Shown one piece after another: positions 43,414 to 51,624 of a DNA stretch of 64,000 nt (positions are counted from its first letter, which is position 1; each line of letters starts with the position of its first letter). A model generated the notes under the pieces. That model did not search any database, was not told the origin of the DNA, and worked only from the letters and a program-made list of their open reading frames with translations. The translations under genes and the position numbers were made by a program. Where the stretch lies: assembly GCA_964617825.1 (NCBI GenBank), contig CAZTWL010000022.1, positions 9,289 to 73,288 of the forward strand, read 5' to 3'. The stretch is from VSJD01 sp964617825. GTDB taxonomy: Bacteria; Verrucomicrobiota; Kiritimatiellia; JAAZAB01.

Positions 43414-43983
43414 ATGATCATAAGAAGTTTCACAACACTGGACTTACAGTATGCACATAGATTCTATGGGTTCAAAGGCGAAGCGCAATATTTGCACGGG
43501 CATACGGGAATACTGACGCTTGAAGTAGAAGATACGGTCAATATGGGCGTCAATATGGTGTTCCCTTGTAATGAAATCAAGAAGACCGCTTGGGACGTTT
43601 TGCAAAATTTCGATCATGCTCTGGTTTTAAGGAAAGACGATCCGTTGATTCCTGCGATTCTTGGCGTTTACGAAGCACAAGGCATTAAGAACGGTGCGCC
43701 AACTAATAAGCAAAAAGGGCCGGCCTTCAAAACGCAACTTGCGACAGCGTATCCGGAATGTCGTTTGGTTGTTACCAAAGAAACCATGACAGTTGAAGGC
43801 ATGATCAAAATAGTTTACGATCTGCTGAAAGACAAACTAAATATAGTTAAAATCACGTTTACAAGCGGAGTAAATGGCGCTACAGAAGCATACGGGCCTC
43901 ATAGGAATATAGATCGTTGCCCGTTATGTGGCATTGCGTTAAACGAAAATGGCGTGTGCCCTAAATGCGGATACAAGAAATAG
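43414..43983 (+). CDS. 6-pyruvoyl-tetrahydropterin synthase/QueD-like protein with C-terminal zinc ribbon
   Basis: 189 residues, AT-rich compared with neighbours. Zinc ligands His15, His28 and His30 are conserved (YAHRFYGF, YLHGHTG), and FDHALVL has the catalytic Asp-His. The QueD catalytic Cys four residues before HGH is Ala24 here (sequence EAQYLHGH), with Glu23 next to it, near the PTPS-III pattern. A C-terminal CPLCGIALNENGVCPKCG is a rubredoxin-like zinc ribbon, not part of standard QueD. AAGGAG sits unusually close to the ATG. It likely binds a pterin or another cyclic substrate. It was probably gained by transfer. Confidence 0.8.
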   Translation: MIIRSFTTLDLQYAHRFYGFKGEAQYLHGHTGILTLEVEDTVNMGVNMVFPCNEIKKTAWDVLQNFDHALVLRKDDPLIPAILGVYEAQGIKNGAPTNKQKGPAFKTQLATAYPECRLVVTKETMTVEGMIKIVYDLLKDKLNIVKITFTSGVNGATEAYGPHRNIDRCPLCGIALNENGVCPKCGYKK

Positions 43984-44029
43984 TCTGATTTGATTATTTC
44001 AAACGCCAACTGGACGCTTACGAGGAGCG

Positions 44030-44113
44030 TTAACAGTCATCCTGCATAGTCTCATTCCAATAATCCACAAGATGCTGAAAAACATCGTAGGCATTGAGCA
44101 GTGGCGCTTTACG
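44030..44113 (-). pseudogene. HsdM (type I DNA methyltransferase) short remnant
   Basis: Read on minus: RKAPLLNAYDVFQHLVDYWN then ETMQDDC and TAA (44032-44030). The PLLxxYDVxQHLxDYWxETMQDD pattern is characteristic of some type I HsdM proteins. Only 27 codons remain, spliced to a RAYT right end. The rest of 43984-44209 shows no gene. Confidence 0.45.
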
Positions 44114-44173
44114 GCATTCGTCAAGCCACCGATAAAACGCCATCTAATTGTTACTTATTAAGGGTTGACCCCC
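44114..44173 (+). repeat. Isolated right end of the RAYT-type element
   Basis: Matches 38605-38663 (GCATTCGTCAAGC, GATAAAACGC, TTATTAAGGGTTGACCCC) with about five differences, same orientation. It forms the outer bracket, with the left end at 36524, of the accessory segment. Confidence 0.75.
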
Positions 44174-44209
44174 GCTTTCCGGTTTGACCCACGGATCAAT
44201 GTGAGGTGT

Positions 44210-44635
44210 TTATGCCGAGGGGCATTTACCCCGGACCAGCCAGCGGTCATGCTCGCCCAGGAAAAGAACCGTGCCCGTCATGGCCAGATAGCCCATGATT
44301 TGAAAAACGGTGGCGTTGTTTTGCAATAGGATCTGCCCGAACGCCAGCGAGATCAATGTCAGCCCGGTCAGCAGCAAGGCGACGTTCCGGCAGAGGCCCA
44401 GGATCAATGCCACCCCGAGCAGCGTTTCGACAAACGGCAGGGCATAGCCATATGAAGTGATCAGCCAGGCCGGCAGAAACGTTTTGGCAAAGGCCGGCAC
44501 CAGGTACCCATTGACAAAGCCGCCGAGTCCGGCCAGCTTGTTTATGCCGCCGCATAAAAATAAAACACCCAACGCCCAACGCATCAGGGCGATTCCTCCA
44601 GCCCGGGTGTTAAAACACGAACAGGTTCCATTCAT
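44210..44635 (-). CDS. DoxX-family membrane protein
   Basis: 141 residues with four hydrophobic segments (ALMRWALGVLFLCGGINKLAG, YALPFVETLLGVALILGLC, VALLLTGLTLISLAFGQILL, VFQIMGYLAMTGTVLFLG), the DoxX layout. AGGAGAAAGGA precedes the ATG. DoxX proteins partner quinone-linked oxidoreductases, and it is followed upstream by a type-II NADH dehydrogenase 24 bp away on the same strand, so a quinone-linked role is reasonable. Confidence 0.85.
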   Translation of the reverse strand: MNGTCSCFNTRAGGIALMRWALGVLFLCGGINKLAGLGGFVNGYLVPAFAKTFLPAWLITSYGYALPFVETLLGVALILGLCRNVALLLTGLTLISLAFGQILLQNNATVFQIMGYLAMTGTVLFLGEHDRWLVRGKCPSA

Positions 44636-44659
44636 AGCGTCCTTTCTCCTTTCTTCGTT

Positions 44660-45787
44660 TTACTTTTCATGACACAGCGCCCGGATAAAACGCATTTTCT
44701 GAGACAAGCCCCGGGAGAGCAGAAGACTCATAGTGTAATGCATAGCCGTTGGCAACAGCCCGCGTACCCGCAGGCCGCCCACCGTGCCACAGGACCGGCC
44801 GTTGGCCATGGGCAATACAAAACCGGGATCCCATGGCTGGTAGGAGCGCAACTGGTCGCCCCGGAAATACCGGACGATATTAGCGGCGGCACATGCTCCC
44901 TGCGTGCGCGCGAATTGGACTGACATCCGGAGCGGCTGGTTCCGGTGCATGAACATCGCCGAGTCGCCAATCGCGAAAAGGCCCGGCTGACAGCCAATCT
45001 CCAGGTGAGCATTTACAAGGAGACGGCCCTGGAGCCCTTTATCAAACGTCAGCGCCCTTACAAACGCAGGCGTCTGAACGCCGGCGCACCAGATGACCAG
45101 GGCCTGGTCAAAGACCATCCCGTTGCTCAAACGGACCTGGCGGTTGGTTATGCCGGCCAGCCGGCAATTTTCCATCACGGCAATATCAAGCCGCTCAAGA
45201 TTATCACGGCTGTAGAGCTTCATCCAGCCAGGCAAGGCACCTAGAATAGACGGAGCGGCTTCAACAACAATGATTCGCAAGGCTCTGCCGCGGCGCGCAA
45301 ACCGGCGCCGCACATGGGTTGCCATTTCGATGCCGGTATACCCGCCGCCTACAATTATGCACGTGTCAAGACAAGGCGCCTGTAGCGCGGTTGCCAGGCG
45401 TTCGCAATCCCGGCAGGAATTGAATGAATAGGCGGCCTGTTGAATCTCGGTGTTCCCGTAATAGTTCGGTTCGCTGCCGGCGGCAATCAGGAGGGCGTCG
45501 AAGGGATAGTGGCGCCGGGTCCCGATGACGGTGCGCCGGTCGAGGTCGATACGCTCAACGGGATCATGCTGAAACGCGAAGCCAAACCGGCGCGCCAGCC
45601 CATCAAGCCCGAGCGATGCCACGGAGGGGGGAATCCGTCCGCCGACAATATCCGGCAGCAGCGGGAGAAAGTCAAACGATGCTTTGCGGTCCAGCAGTGT
45701 AACTCGGATTTCACGGCTACCGGCGCTCAGGCCGCGAGCGGCCGCCAGCCCGCCAAATCCGCCTCCGATAATAACGACATCTTTCAT
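44660..45787 (-). CDS. Type-II NADH dehydrogenase (NDH-2)
   Basis: 375 residues from the Met at 45787 (MKDVVIIGGGFGG); the frame extends 12 codons upstream without support. FAD site VIIGGGFGGLAAARGL, NADH site CIIVGGGYTGIEMATHVRRR and the C-terminal FAIGDSAMF are typical of NDH-2 or sulfide:quinone reductase-like enzymes. The lack of paired redox Cys in the expected places favours NDH-2. It oxidises NADH and passes electrons to menaquinone without pumping protons. It diverges from the polyprenyl synthase gene. Confidence 0.8.
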   Translation of the reverse strand: MKDVVIIGGGFGGLAAARGLSAGSREIRVTLLDRKASFDFLPLLPDIVGGRIPPSVASLGLDGLARRFGFAFQHDPVERIDLDRRTVIGTRRHYPFDALLIAAGSEPNYYGNTEIQQAAYSFNSCRDCERLATALQAPCLDTCIIVGGGYTGIEMATHVRRRFARRGRALRIIVVEAAPSILGALPGWMKLYSRDNLERLDIAVMENCRLAGITNRQVRLSNGMVFDQALVIWCAGVQTPAFVRALTFDKGLQGRLLVNAHLEIGCQPGLFAIGDSAMFMHRNQPLRMSVQFARTQGACAAANIVRYFRGDQLRSYQPWDPGFVLPMANGRSCGTVGGLRVRGLLPTAMHYTMSLLLSRGLSQKMRFIRALCHEK

Positions 45788-45838
45788 AGCGCAACAATCG
45801 TCGTTGTCATCACTCCTGGGCAATGATACCGTATTCGC

Positions 45839-46912
45839 ATGATAAGTAAAATAAAAAGCCGGATTGAAAAAACATTGGTTCGCGTCATTATGCCGCGCGC
45901 GGCTTTTCCCTGGATTTCGCTGCCAGCACCCTACCGCGCGCGGCTGCGCGGTTATCTCCTGCGCAAGGGCAAGCGCCTACGCCCGGTGCTGTTTATCCTC
46001 GGATATCTGGGTTTTGCTTCGCGGCCGGCTGCGGCTCTATATACCTCCGCCGTCGCCTTGGAACTGCTCCATGCATTTATTCTGATCCATGACGACCTCA
46101 TTGATCACGAGGCTTGCCGGCGGGGAGGTCCTTCCCTGCATAGGCTTATGGAGCGTCAATTGAGGGCTGGGCCGCCGGCGCGTGTCCGTGGCAGCGACCT
46201 GGCCCTGATTATGGGTGATGTTCTCTACGCGCTGGCAATCCGCGCGTTTCTCTCGATTCGCGCGAGCCCTGTCCGAAAACAGCAGGCATTGGAACGGCTT
46301 ACGCGCGCAGCCCTGGTCACCGGCAGCGGCGAGTTGCAAGAGCTGCTGTATACGCGGACACCGCTTGATCGTCTGAACCGTGCCGCCATAGGCCGCATTT
46401 ATGAACGGAAAACTGCGCACTACAGCTTTGCTTTGCCCCTGGCGATGGGCGCCACGCTGGCGGGCGCTACGCCGCAAGCCATAGACTCGTTGGCCCGATT
46501 CGGCCTCTGCCTGGGGCGCGCCTTTCAAATCAAAGACGACCTGGGAGGCGGGAAAGGAGCCAGCGCGCCAGTAATAGCCGATATCCGCGAGGGCAAACGC
46601 ACGCTGTTGCTCCTATATGCATTCCGGAGCGGATCGCCCCGTGATCGGAAGTTTCTGAAACGGGTCTACGGGCGCAGGTCGAATGCACCCGACGAGCTCC
46701 GGCGAGCCGCCGACATCATACTCCGATCCGACGTCGTGCGGCATGCGGTCCTGGATATGGGCCGCCTTTCTAAGCAGGCGGATCGGTTTCTCCGCGCAAT
46801 TCCTATTAAGCCGCAAATCAGGGATGCGTTGCTAACGTATAAAGAGGAGCTCCTGGCTATGCCGGAGTCGGGGCGTGTCAATGCGCAGTCAGCAGGACGG
46901 CAGTCATTATGA
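45839..46912 (+). CDS. Polyprenyl diphosphate synthase
   Basis: 357 residues. First aspartate-rich motif HDDLIDHEACRRGGPSLHR, and second FQIKDDLGG. The second motif is KDDLGG rather than the usual DDxxD, a weakened last Asp. ERKTAHYSFALPLAMGA supplies the conserved Lys-Thr. The enzyme extends an allylic diphosphate into the prenyl tail for quinones. It converges with and overlaps the UbiA-type gene by 35 bp (46878-46912). Confidence 0.88.
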   Translation: MISKIKSRIEKTLVRVIMPRAAFPWISLPAPYRARLRGYLLRKGKRLRPVLFILGYLGFASRPAAALYTSAVALELLHAFILIHDDLIDHEACRRGGPSLHRLMERQLRAGPPARVRGSDLALIMGDVLYALAIRAFLSIRASPVRKQQALERLTRAALVTGSGELQELLYTRTPLDRLNRAAIGRIYERKTAHYSFALPLAMGATLAGATPQAIDSLARFGLCLGRAFQIKDDLGGGKGASAPVIADIREGKRTLLLLYAFRSGSPRDRKFLKRVYGRRSNAPDELRRAADIILRSDVVRHAVLDMGRLSKQADRFLRAIPIKPQIRDALLTYKEELLAMPESGRVNAQSAGRQSL

Positions 46913-47801
46913 GGCTCACGCCCAGGTGCAGGATGATTGTCATGGCATTGGCCGGCGCCAGCGCCAGCGGTTGATCAAAGCAGCGCGCGACGCGCGGCAG
47001 GATCCAGAACGCCATCAATACCGGAAAGATTGCCAGGACCATGGCCGCAGGCACTTTCCCGGCAACCGTCATCAGCAGGACCGGCAGTGGCCAGAGCCCC
47101 ATCAGCGCCATATATAGACAGGCAGCGCGGCGCCTTCCCAGTCGAACCACCCAGGTGCGCTTACGAACCGCACCATCCGCACGGTAGTCCTGGAATTCGT
47201 TAATGAACAGGACCATCAGGATAAGCACGGCCAAGGAAAGCGAAAGAATCAGCAGGTCGGCGGAAAACCGACTGGTCTGAACAAAATAGGCGCCCATGGA
47301 TGGCAGACATCCAAACAGGAGCGCAATCACCGGCTCGCCCAGGCCGCGGGCCCCCAGCTTGATCGGCGGCGCCGAATAAAAAAACCCGCCCGCTATCCCG
47401 GCCACTCCCAGCCAGAGCACAGGCCAGCCGGCCAGCCAGAACAGCCGGAATCCGGCAAGGCCCCCAAGCGCAAAGCAGGCCGCCGATAAACCGAGCACTT
47501 CGCGCGGGGTCAGTAACTTTTTTTGGATCATGCGGCTGCCGCCGGTGAACGGACGGACATAGTCATGGTTGGCGGCATCATTGCCGCTGACGTGGTCGAA
47601 ATAATCGTTGGCAACGTTAGCGCCCGCGTGAATGGCGACGACGCCCAGCAGGGTCCATATAAACAGCGGCCCATTCCATATCCCGGTGTGATAATACGCC
47701 ATCGCGCATCCCACCAGCACCGGCATGACCGACGAAGCAAAAAAAGGGGCCCGCAATTCCTGGAGCAGAAGCAGGCCTTTTGACAAGCCCTTGGTATTCA
47801 T
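46878..47801 (-). CDS. UbiA-family prenyltransferase (MenA-like)
   Basis: 307 residues from the Met at 47801 (MNTKGLSKGLLLL). Eight or nine hydrophobic segments, first aspartate motif AGANVANDYFDHVSGNDAAN (NDxxDxxxD) and second FINEFQDYRADGAV (DxxxD). MenA/UbiA enzymes join the polyprenyl chain to a naphthoate or other aromatic head in the membrane. Proximity to a prenyl synthase and NDH-2 supports menaquinone. Men genes other than this are not seen. Confidence 0.88.
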   Translation of the reverse strand: MNTKGLSKGLLLLQELRAPFFASSVMPVLVGCAMAYYHTGIWNGPLFIWTLLGVVAIHAGANVANDYFDHVSGNDAANHDYVRPFTGGSRMIQKKLLTPREVLGLSAACFALGGLAGFRLFWLAGWPVLWLGVAGIAGGFFYSAPPIKLGARGLGEPVIALLFGCLPSMGAYFVQTSRFSADLLILSLSLAVLILMVLFINEFQDYRADGAVRKRTWVVRLGRRRAACLYMALMGLWPLPVLLMTVAGKVPAAMVLAIFPVLMAFWILPRVARCFDQPLALAPANAMTIILHLGVSLIMTAVLLTAH

Positions 47802-47902
47802 GAGTAAGCAGCCTACAGCGTGCCGTGATTCAAAACAAAATCCTTTTTGTCTTAAAAACAACCCGTGGCACTTCGAAGCCCCGGAATAAACTCATTGCTT
47901 AG

Positions 47903-48055
47903 GTATTCTACGATCTGGAGATCATCGAACGCTACGGCAGCGGCATCCAGCGCATGTTGGACGCGTGCGCCGCCGCCAGACTGCCGAAACCAACCTTTGA
48001 AAAATCGACGGGCGGGCTTCTCATCACCTTTCGCAAGGTGACGTGCCCCCCATGA
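47903..48055 (+). pseudogene. AlbA_2/RecG-like helicase-domain protein, C-terminal remnant
   Basis: Translation in the frame of 47903 gives IIERYGSGIQRMLDACAAAR, then LPKPTFEKSTGGLLITFRK and stop at 48053-48055. IERYGSGI(Q)RM and the FxxSTGGFxVTFR tail are characteristic of the C-terminus of AlbA_2 (Schlafen-like, ATP-binding DNA-binding) proteins. The rest of the gene is absent. 47802-48362 otherwise holds no gene. Confidence 0.65.
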
Positions 48056-48148
48056 GCGGCACCAAAATCCATATTCGTCCAATACTGTCAGCAGGATCCT
48101 CCTTCCAGTTTTTACACACCCTGGATTATCCTATATGCCCGCCGGCTG

Positions 48149-48168
48149 GGGAAGGGCTAGCCCTTCCC
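48149..48168. repeat. 20-bp perfect palindrome
   Basis: GGGAAGGGCTAGCCCTTCCC, no loop, in a gene-free stretch 3' of the AlbA_2 scrap and 195 bp from the aspartase stop. No run of Ts follows closely. Its role is uncertain. Confidence 0.8.
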
Positions 48169-48362
48169 TAGTTCGTTATTCCATCTGTTTGTATTTACAC
48201 ATAATTCTTTACACTACTCCGTTGCTTGAACTTTACCAGACCCAGGTGGAAATGCTGCTTTGACCTAGTGAAAAGTGATTTGGGCAACAGGCCCTTGAGA
48301 CGCGTCCCCGATGATCTTGCTGGGCCGTCTTTCAGCCCATCTCGCTCTGTTTCAACAGTGTC

Positions 48363-49862
48363 TCAAGGGTTGATCTTAATTCTTCGGCGTTTGCTTTTGG
48401 TGGGAGCGGCATCAGTCGACGATGCAGGCCTCGGCAGCGCCTTGGCCCCCTTGGGGTAGATCATTCCCTTGTAAGTCGGGCGCATCAGGTTGTCGACCGA
48501 CAGCAACTCGTCGAGCTTTGCTGGCTCGATCAGGCCCATATCGCGAACAACTTCGCGCACGGTCTTGCCGGTGCGTGCGCACTCCTTGCCGACGAGGTCG
48601 CCATTTTGGTGGCCGATGACCTCGTTGAGGTAGGTAACGATTCCGATGGAATTCATGACGGATGCCTTGCATATCTCCCGGTTGGCGGTGATGCCGGAGA
48701 TGCACCGGGTTCGCAGCGTGTCGCAAGCGTTCGTCATCAGGTCGATTGACTCGAAGACCGATTGGGCAAGGCCCGGCTCCATGACGTTAAGCTGGAGTTG
48801 TCCGGCCTCAGCGGCCATTGTCACGGTCACATCGTTCCCGATGACCTTGAAGCAGACCTGGTTCACTACTTCCGGGATTACCGGGTTCACCTTGGCCGGC
48901 ATGATCGACGAACCTGCTTGCATCTCGGGCAGGTTGATTTCCTTCAGCCCGGCCCGCGGCCCCGAGGACAGGAGTCGGAGGTCGTTGCAGATTTTAGAGA
49001 GCTTCACGGCAACGCGCTTGATCGCGGCGTGGAGGAAGACATAAGCTCCGTTGTCAGACGTTGCCTCGACGAGGTCGGTGGCGCCGGTGATCGGCAGACC
49101 GGTAACCTCGGCCAGCCGGCGAACCGCCGCTTTCGCGTAGCCGTTTGGCGTGTTGACCCCGGTGCCGATAGCGGTCGCGCCGAGGTTGACTTCGAGGAGC
49201 AAAGACGAGCTGTATGCCAGTGTGCGTAGCTCCTCACGCAAGTTGACAGCGAAACCGTGGAATTCCTGCCCGAGAGTCATCGGCACGGCGTCCTGCAACT
49301 GGGTCCGGCCCATCTTAAGCACGTCCTTAACCTCGCCAGACTTGGCATCAAAGATATCGGCCAGGCTGCTGATGGCCTGGATGAGGCCTTGGGTGGAGGC
49401 ATAGGCCGCAATCCGGAATCCAGTTGGATACGCGTCGTTAGTGGACTGGCTTTTGTTGACGTGGTCATTGGGATTGATAACGTCGTAGCGGCCTTTTTCG
49501 AAGCCGACGGACTCGAGCGCGAGGTTGGCGATGACCTCATTGGTATTCATGTTGGTCGAGGTCCCTGCACCGCCCTGGAAGACGTCAATCGGGAACTGAT
49601 CCATGCAGCGGCCGGACAGCACTTCGTCACAGGCATGCACGATGGCGTCGGCGATATCGCCGGGTAGCGCTAAAAGATCCTTGTTGGCGAGGGCGCACGC
49701 CTTCTTTACAAGCACCATCCCCCGGATCATCTCGGGGAAGTCAGCGATCGTCATGTGGCTGATCCGGAAGTTCTCGGTCGCCCGGATCGTGTGTATTCCG
49801 TAGTATGCTTCCTGTGGGACCTCGCGCTGGCCGAGGAGATCTTTCTCGATGCGCATAGCCAT
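48363..49862 (-). CDS. aspA: Aspartate ammonia-lyase
   Basis: 499 residues from the Met at 49862; a TTG two codons upstream (49868) is also possible but the SD (GGAG) spacing favours the ATG. The fumarase/aspartase signature GSSIMPAKVNPVIPEVVNQV is intact, with FPIDVFQGGAGTSTNMNTNE and DPN-like HVNKSQSTNDAYP blocks. The VIPEVVNQVCFKVIGND tail favours aspartase over fumarase. It makes fumarate plus ammonia from aspartate. A lysine/arginine-rich C-terminal tail (KSKRRRIKI) is unusual. With NDH-2 and MenA nearby, fumarate respiration is plausible, but no fumarate reductase is visible. Confidence 0.9.
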   Translation of the reverse strand: MAMRIEKDLLGQREVPQEAYYGIHTIRATENFRISHMTIADFPEMIRGMVLVKKACALANKDLLALPGDIADAIVHACDEVLSGRCMDQFPIDVFQGGAGTSTNMNTNEVIANLALESVGFEKGRYDVINPNDHVNKSQSTNDAYPTGFRIAAYASTQGLIQAISSLADIFDAKSGEVKDVLKMGRTQLQDAVPMTLGQEFHGFAVNLREELRTLAYSSSLLLEVNLGATAIGTGVNTPNGYAKAAVRRLAEVTGLPITGATDLVEATSDNGAYVFLHAAIKRVAVKLSKICNDLRLLSSGPRAGLKEINLPEMQAGSSIMPAKVNPVIPEVVNQVCFKVIGNDVTVTMAAEAGQLQLNVMEPGLAQSVFESIDLMTNACDTLRTRCISGITANREICKASVMNSIGIVTYLNEVIGHQNGDLVGKECARTGKTVREVVRDMGLIEPAKLDELLSVDNLMRPTYKGMIYPKGAKALPRPASSTDAAPTKSKRRRIKINP

Positions 49863-50331
49863 GTTCAAATCACTCCTTTCGGGTTGTTGTCATTATCGGA
49901 TCCGAAGCCGCTGGTGGCGGAGGTTTCCCGCTCTTTCACCCTCCTTGAGAATGCGCTGCTACAACCCGTAGTAGCGCCCGGCAGGCGTCTCAGGCCTTGA
50001 TCCCGTAACCAGGTTTCGGCCGACACGCGCCAGACGGCTTCCGGTCACTTCGAGTCGCTCCATCGCCTGCGCGGCGATGGCAACAATTTGATTGTAACCT
50101 TCATTCCGTTTTGGACGATTATAGATTCCTGCACCCGATTGTCCAGCGTTGAACCGGACGCAGGCGCACTGCCCATCCAAACGGCGACTAACGCTGGGCA
50201 CTAACTTATAACGCGAGCTCAGATCCTGAACCTGATTTTACCCGCATAAAACTATTGCCCTTTCTCGCACCAAGGCGTATTTTGTCGAGGATTTAAGGAG
50301 TCGGTTAGTATATCTCTAAAAGGGAGGCGCA
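49863..50331. other. Intergenic stretch, no gene recognised
   Basis: About 470 bp. An 80-codon minus-strand frame (50201-49959) has no recognisable family. No SD-led small gene, tRNA or strong terminator was seen. Confidence 0.4.
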
Positions 50332-51624
50332 ATGAGCTTAAGAAACATTTTCGGGCGGACGGGAATAGCCGTTATGCTGCTGGGATGCGGGCTGGCTGGC
50401 ACAGCCGCCGGCTCGGTGCTGGAACAGGGCGAATTCTGGTGGGGCGGATTGGACACCGTCGCCGTCTCGGCGGATTACGATGGCGATGGTCTGGTCGATC
50501 CCGGCCTGTTTCAGGTGGATTCCGGCGAATGGCGCGTTCTCCTATCCAGCCAGGATTATGCCGATAACAGCGTGTTCCTGGGCGGATCGGGATTCGAACC
50601 GCTCCTGGGCGATTTCGATGGCGACGGCAAGAACGATCCGTCGGTCTATTACGAGCCTACCGGAGAATGGTTCGGGCTGCTATCTGGCAGCGGCTATGTG
50701 CCGGGGGCGTCAGCCTCCCTGGGCGGGCCAGGTTATTATCCCGTGCCGGCGGATTATGACGGCGATGGCACGACCGAAATGGCGGTATATAATCCCTCCA
50801 GCGCGCATTGGGTTATCTGGACCCACGCCGACCCTGAAATCTCCGATATGGAAATCCTGGCCGCCATGTATTCCAACGCCATGGTCAACGCCTCGAACGT
50901 GGTGCCCGGCAAAATCAAAAGGGATCTGACGCCCATCACGGCGGAAAACACCAATTTGATCTGGCGGACTAACCCCAACACCGGCATCCGCGAGGTGCTG
51001 GTCGCTTCCTACATGAAATATGCGGACGCCACCAATTATTACCATGTCGGCCAATATACATCGTTGCGTTATGCGGAATCCTGGGTAACTCTCGTGCCGG
51101 AACTGAAGAATGTCGCCCAAAATTTTACCGGCACCAACATTTACTTGCGGTTGAAACAGTCGCTGGGCTTGCCCGCCACCAGCCTTAACGACACCATCGT
51201 GGAATTTTATGTCGATCCGCAATATCTGCTGCGGCCTTCGCGCGACCCGGAAATTACCGACAGGGAAGCCGAGGTATCGTTCCGCACCAACACGCCCTAT
51301 GCCGCAGCGGTCAACACCAATTATACGGCCTGGTTCCAGACCACGATCGCAAGCCGGAATTACGGCATGACCAACGGCGTCTGGAACGCGTATCCGTGGA
51401 CCCAACTTGGCTATACTTACGACTGGCTCAAGACCGGCAATAATTACGCGGGCCTGAGCGAATTCGTCGCCCCCGGCCGGATGTTGAAAAACCAATACGG
51501 CATCGATTTGCTGATCTATGTTGTCAGCATCACCGACGCCGCCAATTATCCGGCGGTCCCGAACAATCTGGTCATCCCGCTCCAGAGTCATAGAATCGAC
51601 ATCGCTCTGCAGGAAGATCGTTGA
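50332..51624 (+). CDS. Secreted protein with DxDGDG (FG-GAP/VCBS-like) repeats
   Basis: 430 residues. The N-terminus IAVMLLGCGLAGTAAGS is a signal peptide. Three calcium-type repeats appear between about 45 and 160: DYDGDGLVDPGLFQ, DFDGDGKNDPSVYY and DYDGDGTTEMAVYN, each followed by a short segment with Trp (EWRVLL, EWFGLL, HWVIW), as in VCBS/FG-GAP-like repeats. The C-terminal half is unrecognised. Such repeats bind Ca2+ and occur in surface proteins. AAAGGGAGG precedes the ATG. The next gene overlaps its stop. Confidence 0.7.
   Translation: MSLRNIFGRTGIAVMLLGCGLAGTAAGSVLEQGEFWWGGLDTVAVSADYDGDGLVDPGLFQVDSGEWRVLLSSQDYADNSVFLGGSGFEPLLGDFDGDGKNDPSVYYEPTGEWFGLLSGSGYVPGASASLGGPGYYPVPADYDGDGTTEMAVYNPSSAHWVIWTHADPEISDMEILAAMYSNAMVNASNVVPGKIKRDLTPITAENTNLIWRTNPNTGIREVLVASYMKYADATNYYHVGQYTSLRYAESWVTLVPELKNVAQNFTGTNIYLRLKQSLGLPATSLNDTIVEFYVDPQYLLRPSRDPEITDREAEVSFRTNTPYAAAVNTNYTAWFQTTIASRNYGMTNGVWNAYPWTQLGYTYDWLKTGNNYAGLSEFVAPGRMLKNQYGIDLLIYVVSITDAANYPAVPNNLVIPLQSHRIDIALQEDR

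Noticed and set aside
49959..50201. 80-codon minus-strand frame
   Set aside because: Not recognisable, no SD, in a gene-poor gap; could be a decayed gene but there is no positive evidence.
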